Position numbers and translations under genes: made by a program | The notes under the pieces: generated by a model | Database searches by the model: none | What the model was told of the DNA's origin: nothing | Seen by the model: the letters and a program-made list of their open reading frames with translations, nothing else | From: Rhizophlyctis rosea | Lineage: Eukaryota > Chytridiomycota > Chytridiomycetes > Rhizophlyctidales > Rhizophlyctidaceae | Length of the DNA stretch: 14,401 nucleotides | Assembly: GCA_027596075.1 (NCBI GenBank) | Contig: JADGJC010000612.1 | Coordinates: 1 to 14,401 of the forward strand | Direction: 5' to 3' | Part shown: positions 1 through 7,945 of the stretch, piece by piece | How the letters are laid out: every line of letters begins with the position of its first letter | Numbering within the stretch: the stretch's first letter is position 1

Positions 1-18
1 CACACACCCCCACCACCA

Positions 19-463
19 TCACACGCCCCACCCCACTCCGTACATACAGTCGAGTCCCGCTATGAGAGTTCTGCGTGAGTGTGCACCAAAAGGGGGCCCC
101 AGCCCCCATAGGCAGTAAGGCAAAAAGCCTTCACCCTCTTCACGCAGGTCGCCCTCGGTCTTTGAAGTCGAACAGTGCGCGGGACTTGAATAGAGCGGGT
201 ACCCAGGACTTTGATGCCGCGTTGCGGGCGAGTAGTTCACCTGGGGTCTTGATGTTGAAGTTGTGTTGTTGTTCGTGCCCGTTGGGGCTGAATGATTCAC
301 CCGGGAGTCGAACCCGGTTGTGGGCACCAGTTGCCGTGAACCGTGGGAAAGCGTTGGGTGGATTGAATGTGGAAGGGAAAAGGAAGAGAGAAATCGACTC
401 TTCGGGGCGATGGATTGGCATGAGTGACTGTGGGTCATATGTCAATGTGACGATCTGTGTCAT
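19..463 (-). CDS. Small two-exon protein, possible mitochondrial ribosomal protein mS41 (IGR/Fyv4-like)
   Basis: Seen: an open frame from ATG at 463 down to 144, then a GT-AG intron 143-71 (GTGAAG...CACTCACGCAG, 73 nt), then exon 70-19 ending in TGA. The splice keeps the frame and gives 123 aa. The first ~60 residues are hydroxylated and basic with few acids, as in a mitochondrial presequence. The core reads KTPGELLARNAASKSW, then ALFKSRALFDFKDRG, and the spliced tail reads TLIAGLDCMYGVGWGV. Inference: length, the TP-x-x-x-L opening, the W..LF core and the L-I-x-x-L-x-x-x-Y tail recall mS41 (yeast Fyv4), a small-subunit mitoribosome protein. However, the signature IGR tripeptide is not present, so the match is weak. 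A second start at 421 is equally possible. It could instead be an unrelated small protein or a chance frame. Confidence 0.35.
293..342 (-). other. tRNA-like hairpin structure lacking an anticodon arm
   Basis: Read on the minus strand, a 7-nt segment GGTTCAC (342-336) can pair with GTGAATC (300-294), with one G-U pair. Inside lie a 4-bp hairpin GGCA/TGCC whose loop contains GG, like a D arm, and a 5-bp CCGGG/CCCGG stem with loop TTCGACT. The last matches the T arm and a full B-box (GGTTCGACTCC). The total is 50 nt, about 23 nt shorter than a tRNA, and there is no anticodon arm. It lies inside the small gene on the same strand. It is either a decayed tRNA or a coincidental fold in coding sequence; I do not call a functional tRNA. 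Confidence 0.25.
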
Positions 464-770
464 GATGTGTCATTGTTTGCGCCATGCCGCAATACTTCCA
501 CACGTCACACGTACTGTATCAGCATTTCCATCACAGTGCAATCAGCAAGGCGCAGTGCCATGTCTGTCAAGCTGGACCCACATGATGTAGTATGATGTGG
601 TTGGTCAGTCTGAATGTGTGAGAGTGTGGTCTACATATCCCCATAGGATGCTCATTCTCAATTCATACTCACATTTCCACTATTGACGCGCGCGCTGTTG
701 GGCAGTGTGCTCTTTGCGTAAAGATTTCACACTTCCCTTAAAGTCTCTACCTCAAACACATTCCACTTCT
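464..770. other. Intergenic region between divergent genes
   Basis: This is the upstream region shared by the small minus-strand gene and the plus-strand coiled-coil gene. I see no open frame with family resemblance, no RNA gene and no clear TATA box. It is only moderately biased in base composition and changes into the CA-rich tract that follows. Confidence 0.4.
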
Positions 771-850
771 CACTCACACACCCCACACTCACCGCTCCAC
801 ACCCACACTCACACCACCCCACACACACTCACAACACATACACACCACCA
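771..850. repeat. CA/CACCC-rich low-complexity tract
   Basis: About 80 bases made almost only of C and A with scattered T (CACTCACACACCCC, CACACACACTCACAAC and similar), ending just before the start codon at 866. It is not a pure microsatellite. It probably forms the 5' leader or core promoter of the plus-strand gene; pyrimidine/CA-rich leaders also precede other start codons in this window. Because it lacks stops in some frames it produces long artificial reading frames, which should not be read as genes. Confidence 0.6.
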
Positions 851-865
851 GAAGCACCTCAAAGA

Positions 866-2090
866 ATGGCGTATCAATCTTACCGGTACCGTCCATACCC
901 CGTTCCATATCAGAGCGTCAACCAACCCCCCTACGATGCATACGCCCACCCACACCACTCCTTGCTCACACCACCCCACCCTACCTATCCATCCCCTCAG
1001 CCTCAGCCACAATACCCATACTATGCATACCGGTCCACACCGTCAACAACAACGTCCGCAGACTATCACACATGGCAACCGCATTCCTCACCGACACAGC
1101 AAACCTCTTCTCAACAACAACAAATCACCCACACCATCAATTCTCAACCCGCCACATATTCCTCGCCTACTGCTACCACGGACAGCACATCCATTGAATT
1201 AGCAGAACTACGACGAAAGTTCGCCGAATCAGAAGCTCAAAACGCCCGTCTGACTGAAACAAATCGTGTACCCAACAAAAGCTAGACCAGGAAATCTGCA
1301 GTAAAAGGAAGTTGCACGAGGCCAATGAGCAATCCAAACGGGAAGCGGCCTCCGCAAAAAGCAAATGCGCCAAATTGGAAAAGGAATTGGGTGTCGTGAC
1401 GGCGAGGTTGGAGACAGTTACTCTCCAGAGGGACAAGGCATACAATTGTATTGATGCACGATTGGCCCTTGGTAAGTTTTCAACATACATCACCCCCCCA
1501 TGACAATAAACTGATGCCCCATTGGTCCACAGAACGGGAAGCTGAAAGGGCCGGGTGCACCGGCTCCCGCGTGTCTCCCATCAAAGAGCTGGCCAACGAT
1601 CCTCGCTTCCAAAGAGATCTCAGATTGAATTGCGATGATATTGTAATAGCGCGACATCCAGAGTGGAAGATTGGGACTGCCGGTCGCCACTCCGTCGCGC
1701 TATGTTCGATCAATCCATGACGGACGGGATTGACTCCTATGGTGTGATATCTACCGTGTATCACGACGAAGGCTCCCGCGCCGTCCCATCACTCAATCTC
1801 GGGCTTCACAAGAATGTGTTTGTTAAGACCATGTACGAGTTTAGTGGTAGGAACGAAACCTGGAACTGTAAGTCCATCACCAAAGCTTGTCTCATTATGT
1901 ATGGTATCACTCACACCTCCTATTAGCACAACGCCTGAACGACCCTAACCTCCCCATCACACCCTACAATCCCATTCTCCCCCCACCCGCCAATCCGCCC
2001 CTCGTCATCCTCCCCGAAGTCGAAACCAACCCCTTGAGGCCAAGAGCAAAGGAGGACACAACGTTCTCACTGAAAAGTTGCTATGTATGA
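866..2090 (+). CDS. Pro/Gln/Tyr-rich coiled-coil protein of unknown function, apparent frameshift
   Basis: I do not recognise this gene. The start ATG at 866 sits in AAAGAATGGCG. Residues 1-110 are Pro/Gln/Tyr/Ser-rich and probably disordered; from about residue 112 a charged heptad-like segment begins (ELAELRRKFAESEAQNARL). That frame stops at 1285, but the coiled coil continues in another frame (KLHEANEQSKREAASAKSK, to LALG at 1471), so one base seems missing near 1271-1273. Intron 1472-1532 (GTAAGT...CCACAG) and intron 1868-1926 (GTAAGT...TATTAG) are convincing. The middle exon (1533-1867) needs either a second frame change or a weak extra intron (for example 1555-1661, GTGCAC...ATCCAG). 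The last exon, 1927-2090, is Pro-rich. It may be a scaffold-like protein or a recent pseudogene; the product is uncertain. Confidence 0.5.
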
Positions 2091-3372
2091 AAGTAGGATT
2101 GGAAGTGCTGAGATGCCGTATCAGTAGGGTGGGATGCCATTTCAGGCGCTGAACGAAGAAAGAAAGGAAAGGACTCATAGCGGAGCGGCATGCGAGTTTT
2201 CTTTTTTGAAAGGGTTTGGGACTTTCGATCCGATGGAATAGAGAGTGTATGATCTGGTTTGTGCCGTTAATCGGTTGTTGGTCTTTTTCGGTCGCGGTCG
2301 TGTTTGAGTGAGATATCTCCACCGTTCCATGGTTGTGGTGCGAACCCCCCCGTACCCGTTCTTGCATCTACTATACTCAACGCAATCCGTTGCGATCAAA
2401 GTACAACACATGAGAACTTCCAACCTCCTATGAGAATCCGTTGCATGCAGGCATCCATGATATCCTGGCAAAGACCGGCAGTTGATTTGCGCCGTTGCCG
2501 CTCCATGTCGAAAGACCGCGCCTGGCAATCCAAGCGGCTTACGTCCTTCAACGGAACTGCAACAATTGCAACCATACTCTATACAGACGTCAAAATACTG
2601 TGGGAAATGATTTCGCTGGCGATGTGCTTACATACTTTGTTGGGCGTTGTAGACTTTGTAGCTGGCGATGAAAGTGAGGAACTGACACGCGTGTCTGATC
2701 CATGGGAAATACTGGGATGCGGCCCAACATATTCGAGACACATGCAATATATTCAATCCCCCCACCCATTTAAATCGCAACCAGATTCCATAGAGTTTCA
2801 TCTATCGACTTTTCATCACCTTCCTCCCCTCTTTTCCAATATGCTGAATCCCTTCACCATCATCGTCATCAATCAGTGTAGTCATCATTGCCCAGACAAC
2901 ATAGATACAACCTCAGTTGTTCCAGTTGTTTAGAAACAGCATGCGTCGCAAATCCCAATTTTCCTATTCAGAACTTCGTCAACCAAGACCTTGCCCTCCA
3001 TTCCTCCGACGCTAGCTGAAAATTGGTATGCACAATAGGTTGATTTCAACCTCAGATTTGCATCCTTAATTCGAGGTCGTCCCGGTCCGTAGATGCTTTG
3101 AAGTGAGTGGGGAGGCGAGCATGGAGACGATGGCGGGATGAGGGGGCTGACGGCGGGGACTCCAGTGTTCAAACATGGGATGGTACTTGGCACCCATGAA
3201 CGGGACTTGAAGAATGAATGGACAATCTCCAAACACACTTTCCTTATGTTGGCGTCGTTCAAAGGAAGGCTTGGCATGGATCCTTGCAGAATTGGCCATG
3301 TGGACCGAAGATTCGGCACATATTGTCCCAGATGACCATAAATTATACGCACGGGATCTGAGTTGCTGTGGG
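2091..3372. other. Gene-poor stretch with one long unsupported open frame
   Basis: No gene here has support from family resemblance or splice structure. The longest frame, 2304-2933 on the plus strand (209 aa), is longer than expected by chance at this base composition. However, it has a mixed, cysteine- and histidine-rich translation with no domain I know, and it overlaps a pyrimidine-rich, TATA-like stretch (ATTTAAAT at 2768) that looks more like a promoter. A minus-strand frame at 2930-3352 (140 aa) is also unrecognised. Either could hold an exon of a lineage-specific gene; neither is called. Confidence 0.3.
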
Positions 3373-3422
3373 GTACATATACAATATGCTAATATGAGTA
3401 CATATACAATATGCTAATATGA
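3373..3422. repeat. Perfect 25-bp tandem duplication
   Basis: Two identical 25-bp units lie side by side (3373-3397 and 3398-3422). Each begins GTACATATACAATATGC and ends TAATATGA. They are AT-rich relative to the surroundings and lie in non-coding sequence. A recent slippage or short duplication event is the simplest explanation; it matches the other tandem duplications found in the F-box copy B. Confidence 0.9.
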
Positions 3423-3673
3423 GCGGATAAATGTCAAGTTCACGCAAGAACCATGCTTGATATTTCCAATCAATTGCTGGACATTGCGTTTCCCGACCCC
3501 GTTGGGGTAACTCCAGATTTTGATGATGCGAAATATACATTTGATATGGAAGAAGAAAACTTCATTATCTGCTTTCGATAAGTTGCCGCCCATGAACACC
3601 ACTTGCCCTGCGCATTTGGATATCTACTATTGCTAAGCTCGCTCGTTCGGAAAATGACCGATCATTTATCCAA

Positions 3674-5148
3674 TTACGCCATCCAACGCCAGTAGATTTT
3701 ACTCCGCCCCGCCGCTGCCGTTCTCCTCCCCAACTCATCTGTCGCATGCTCGTTGACCACCAAATAATACCCATCATACGGCATTCCGACCGTTTGCCCC
3801 TGTGCCGGCCCGCTCCCACTAAAGTGATTCGCCAAATGCTGCCTACTCCTGCGTTTTGGATCCAGCACAACACACTTGTCCCTCGGACCCTCCTCCTTTC
3901 CAAAAACGCATCTGGTGGTCCATGTTGCCAAATCGGAAAGATGACGGGGTTGGGTCGTCAGAGAGGTTGAGCGTGTAGAGGTGGGTAGCTGTCATGTCAA
4001 GAACCCAGCATTGTTGCCCAAAACCAACAAAGATGTTGAATCTGCTGACTTCTAACACGGTGGGGGTGTTTGAATAAGACGCCGGTAGAGGAAGAGGGGG
4101 CGGGCGATGTTGAGTTTTGAGATGGACGAGGTGGAGTTGAGGAGAAGTGGATTGGTTACTACGGGTGATGTACGCCAGGACGCTTTCGTTGAAGGCAATC
4201 TCGTTCCCAAGATTCACTCTGAACCGGTTGGAGGGGTTCTCCAGTGAGATGATTTCGTATCTTGGTGGATTATCGTATAGCATGTACACTTGTATGTGAG
4301 TTCCCACAATCTGCTGTAGCAGAGATTTGGAAGGGAGATTCAAATCTGTCCAATTGCAGATGAATTGGCCGTTCCGAGTTTCGAACGTGCAACGGTTTTG
4401 GGGGAATGGTTGATTCGGACGGACTACGATGTTGGTACGTATGAAGAACGGAACTGGGCCAGGCCGAAGACTGTCAGAGCTCACGGTCTCTGATGAAAAC
4501 TGACTGGAGTCGTTCCTCATAATGTCCAGGGTTTGGAAGGTCGGGTTTGCAGCAGATCGTTTGCCCGTCCGACCACACCCCGAAGCAGTACGTGGACCAA
4601 CGCTGGATATTTGGGCGCTGACTTCCCACCAAATCCCTCACAATCCCACCACTTTGCCTCCTGAATTCCGCGCCACTTGCGAGTTCCTCCACAACACACT
4701 CAACACCATCCGGCACGTCCTGCGGGTCCCACGGTCTGCTCCATGCGTAACAGAGAGTTGCGAGGTCGCGATACGTTTCATGTCCGTAGAGAGAAGGGCA
4801 ACAACCTTCCGGGAATGCATGGAGGAGATGTGATTTCCATATCTGATAAGAGCAAAAAATAAATGTTAGATCAATGCACTGCTATAATCCATGATGATCG
4901 ATGTTTCAGTAGGATGATAGCGGCCGTTCTTGAACCCTCTTCACTTGCCAAACCTCTTGAATAATCATCTTTATCAATGCAATTACTCTCTCAATCCAGT
5001 CTGGAGTCCATACCTGAACGTCATTGCTGCGTATGATGGACCACCACTGCTTGCAAACTTGCTCGAACTTGAGGAGGTCGGGGACCGAGACAGCGGGGTT
5101 GGAGAAAAAGATGAGAAGGAGGTCGGGAAGGGTTGAGAAAGACGTCAT
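3674..5148 (-). pseudogene. F-box-like gene, copy A, two frameshifts
   Basis: Exon 1 (5148-5014) encodes an F-box-like segment (LPDLLLIFFSNPAVSVPDLL, then KFEQVCKQWWSIIR). F-box proteins usually link substrates to the Skp1-cullin ubiquitin ligase. Intron 5013-4843 (GTATGG...TTATCAG, 171 nt) sits at the same place as in copies B and C. Exon 2 (from 4842) encodes the body, including HETYRDLATLCYAWSRPWD, IVRDLVGSQ and GVWSDGQT. Around 4538-4546 the frame changes by one base. The body resumes through FIRTNIVVRPN, VSRFNIFVGFGQQCWVLDM and ATHLYTLNL, then changes frame again at a run of five T (3902-3906). One T fewer joins it to the conserved end YDGYYLVVNEHATDELGR (stop 3674-3676). The paralog alignment makes the gene call strong. 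Whether it is dead or has sequence errors in homopolymers is open. Confidence 0.75.
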
Positions 5149-5836
5149 TTGTCAAAACGACAATTCTACTAGTTAATGAATCTGAAATTTCTGGGAGATT
5201 GACGAGAGGTTGCTCGAATGTTTATAGAGTGAGGAAACTACGGTTGGCGTAGATGAAGGCAAGTCGAACGGTAGATATGTGACGGAAGGAAATTAACATG
5301 GATACGCGACGTTTATCAGCTTTTGGTATGCAAAGTCACACGTCATCTGTGCGGTCATGAGACTTGAAAAATCAATTTTACTGAAACATGCATAATACGC
5401 ATGAATTGCATGATCGCGTCGTGCCATGCGCAGCTCAACGTTCCTGGTAAAAGAACTCACATCATGAGATGCAAGACGTGTGTCCAAGTCACTGACCCGA
5501 CATATATCATTTTGTGGCGACTTGTTCGAAGGGTAGAGTCAGAACTAGTGAGGAAGGACAGCGCTGAGGTGTCCAAGCTTTGTGTGAGGACGCCTCGTTT
5601 CAGACACCGCGTGGAGGGCCTTATATTCATGATGCGGTGGTTCCATCGTGTTTTCATACCTGTATTGATGTGACCCTTCATGTTCATTCAAGCCACCCTT
5701 CGGTCGTCACCTCCAAACTTCTTTTTGGCAAACTGGCAATACACCAGCTACTTACACACCAAGCTCCTACCTACTACGCGGGAACAACCTTTTCTTCTCT
5801 CCCCACAACATCTCCTTAGCTTTTCAATCCAACACA
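5149..5836. other. Upstream region between head-to-head F-box copies A and B
   Basis: A 688-bp stretch holds the upstream regions of copy A (leftward) and copy B (rightward). Short open frames are present on both strands, but none shows a domain or splice-supported continuation. A 22-bp segment at 5399-5420 resembles one upstream of copy C. The last ~100 bases before the copy B start are pyrimidine-rich (TTTTCTTCTCTCCCC), typical of leaders in this window. Confidence 0.5.
5399..5420 (-). promoter_or_regulatory. Candidate shared upstream element, copy A
   Basis: On the minus strand this segment reads GACGCGATCATGCA and then ATTCATGC, 251-272 bases upstream of the copy A start. About 17 of 22 bases match the segment at 9637-9658, which lies 289-310 bases upstream of the copy C start in the same orientation. 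It may be a duplicated promoter element or just leftover homology from the gene duplication. No binding factor can be named. Confidence 0.25.
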
Positions 5837-5885
5837 ATGCCGTCTTTCCCAACGCTTCCCGAACTACTCGTCGTCATCTTCGCCC

Positions 5886-5901
5886 ACTCTACCACTCTAC
5901 C
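5886..5901 (+). repeat. 8-bp tandem duplication inside the F-box of copy B
   Basis: ACTCTACC occurs twice in a row (5886-5893, 5894-5901). Eight is not a multiple of three, so the second unit shifts the frame. With one unit the F-box reads straight from IFAHST into ISVPDLLKFEQ, in line with copies A and C. Confidence 0.85.
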
Positions 5902-6592
5902 ATCTCCGTGCCCGACCTCCTCAAGTTTGAACAAGTCTGCAAGCACTGGTGCTCTGTTATCCGTGATAACGATAGCCAGGTGTGGTATGCCTTGCCTTTT
6001 TGAAACTAGTTAGCGCACTTCTATTGACCTCTCCCCAACTCACTGCACAGATTTGGAAAGTCAAACTTCTGTCAGCATTCCCTGAAGGATGCTTGCCAGA
6101 TCTGTATGGACACGAGACTTATCGGGACGTTACAACGTTGTGGTGGGCGTGGAACCGGCCCTGGGAGTCTGTGGACATCCCGGATGGTGTAATGGAGGAG
6201 ATTGCATTCGGTACAAAGTTGAACAGGAAGAGTAACGGGGTTGTAAGGGACTTGGCATACAGTCAAGGTCATCTAATGTTGCCCGGCTGTATGACTGGTG
6301 GTGTTTGGCCCGACGGCCAAACAGTCCTCCACACCAGCAAGGGACGGCGGATCGACACCGTTTTCACAGAAACGAAACCACTCAAACCCGACAATCTTGA
6401 CGTAGACGACTGCTATATGACCCGCACCAACATCGTTGCTCGCAAAGTCTTTCCGCAACTCTGGTGTGAGGAGCCACGGTTCGAGGACATCAATACAGGA
6501 GAGGTACTTCAAACCTTGGGCGATTTGCGACTTCCTGCAACTACCAAGGTGTTCGACCGCACAATCGTCGGTTCCTATCTTCTCGCGGCCAT

Positions 6593-6788
6593 AAGGACAT
6601 ACTGGACACATATGTACATCATCATCTCACTAGAAACCCCCGCACATCATTTAATAATAGACACCATGTATGCCTATCAACTCCCACCACAAGGACATAC
6701 TGGACACATATGTACATCATCATCTCACTAGAAACCCCCGCACATTATTTAATAATAGACACCATGTATGCCTATCAACTCCCACCAG
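6593..6788 (+). repeat. 98-bp tandem duplication in copy B
   Basis: Units 6593-6690 and 6691-6788 are nearly identical. Both begin AAGGACATACTGGACACATA and run to CTCCCACCA; the only internal difference I see is ACATCATTT against ACATTATTT. A unit of 98 bp shifts the frame by two, which explains exactly why the two halves of the gene lie in different frames. Copies A and C have no such repeat at the equivalent place, so the event is specific to B. Confidence 0.92.
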
Positions 6789-7372
6789 CAATGAACACAA
6801 CTGTCGTAGCTTACATCGTCCGACGGGAAAATTTTTATGATAGCCCTTACGACCTCAACCTCGTACGCCTCACCGACCACCACCGCCTGCCAACAGCCTG
6901 GACAACACGTGGCCACCCAGGGCTGCAAGTCAGCAGATTCAACGTCCTCATCGGCTCCACCGACGAATGCTGGGTCTTGGATATGGAAGCCAACCACTTG
7001 TACACTCTTACTCTCCCATCTTCCGATTTCAACTTCGATTCCTTTGGGGTTTGTGACAGTTTGATGATCTTCCTGAAAGCGGATGGGTGGATGGATGGAT
7101 GTGTTGTGGTGTATCCGAAGACGAGGATGCGCCAGCGGCTGGTGAAGGGACAGGAGGTGACGGGAGTAGAGAGAAAACAGCGCAGGGATCTTCAACCGGA
7201 CGAGTCATGGTATGATGGGTATTATTTGGTGATTCAGGAGTATCCTGTTGATGAGTTGGGGAGGATGACCGGTGCAGCGGGGACGAGTCGGCTGTATTGG
7301 CAATCGATGCGGTCCACAGCCAGACGTGATGAGATGAGACCGGAATTGGAAGGGTCGGGTGATTTGCAATAG

Positions 7373-7945
7373 GTTGTCATATCAAATGGAGCGACGGTAG
7401 TGGAGAGAAGTAGTTAGTGCATGCGTACTTGGCGATAAAAGGTTGGGGGAGTAGCAGGGTTTTTGGGTCTTCTTATGCTCAAGTCTTTCGTACGTCAAAT
7501 CTGAGTGGGTGATGTTGAAACTATAACAAACATGATGGTTGCATGGACGTAGATATCTTGAACTCCTTTCGATCCTAACTTCCACTACAATGCCCGACAG
7601 GGGCGGTGATTTGTCGCCTGTAAACTTTGTAAACAAACCACACAACCAGTGTGCGATGCTCAGGCTAGATAATTCCTAAAGTGCACATACAGATCAGATG
7701 ATTTTGAAAGGTGTTTCCACTCGCTCATCACTGCTCTCTTGATTTGTTTAGGGATCAGGAGGCCAACGCACTGCACTGTGACGTCATTCTTTGGATGCAG
7801 TCGTTTATTGTACGGCAACACAAACTTCATGTTAACAAAAGCAAGCCTACCGCCATTTCGCATCCCCATAGTACACTCGCAGCATTGAATCTCCCCCCTT
7901 CAAATTTTTCACCGACACAGCTACCGTCGCCATCTAAAACAATGC
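7373..7945. other. Intergenic region between the 3' ends of copies B and C
   Basis: Copies B and C converge here. I see no gene with domain resemblance, no tRNA and no obvious repeat. Short open frames on both strands have no start context or splice signals that would support them. It probably holds the two 3' untranslated regions. Confidence 0.45.

Larger units (their letters stand above)
5837..7372 (+). pseudogene. F-box-like gene, copy B, broken by two tandem duplications
   Basis: Start ATG at 5837 (AACACAATGCC). Exon 1 (5837-5979) opens MPSFPTLPELLVVIFAHST, then a duplicated 8-mer (5886-5901) throws the frame. The rest of the F-box (VPDLLKFEQVCKHWCSVIRD) lies in the shifted frame. Intron 5980-6050 (GTGTGG...CTGCACAG, 71 nt) is in phase 0 after NDSQ, as in copies A and C. 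Exon 2 runs IWKVKLLSAFPEGCLPDLYG, GGVWPDGQT, TRTNIVARK, then meets a 98-bp tandem duplication (6593-6788). This shifts the frame, and the first frame stops at 6729-6731. The second frame continues through VSRFNVLIGS, ECWVLDMEANHLYTL and YDGYYLVIQEYPVDELGR to the stop at 7370-7372. Without the two extra units the gene would read as one frame, so the lesions look recent. Confidence 0.75.

Noticed and set aside
705..1202. Plus-strand 165-codon frame rich in His, Thr and Pro
   Set aside because: It comes from the CA-rich tract and the first exon of the coiled-coil gene read in another frame. Composition explains the lack of stops, and the start at 866 in its own frame leads into a sensible coiled coil.
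3138..3417. Overlapping short frames on both strands around 3066-3417
   Set aside because: Several frames are open at once and none has a recognisable domain, start context or splice link; I could not choose one as coding.
6668..6730. A 63-nt GT-AG intron across the 98-bp repeat junction of copy B
   Set aside because: Its length is a multiple of three, so removing it would not join the two frames of the gene.
6749..7195. Minus-strand 148-codon frame inside copy B
   Set aside because: It is the antisense of the conserved F-box-family C-terminal region, whose plus-strand reading is supported by paralogs A and C.
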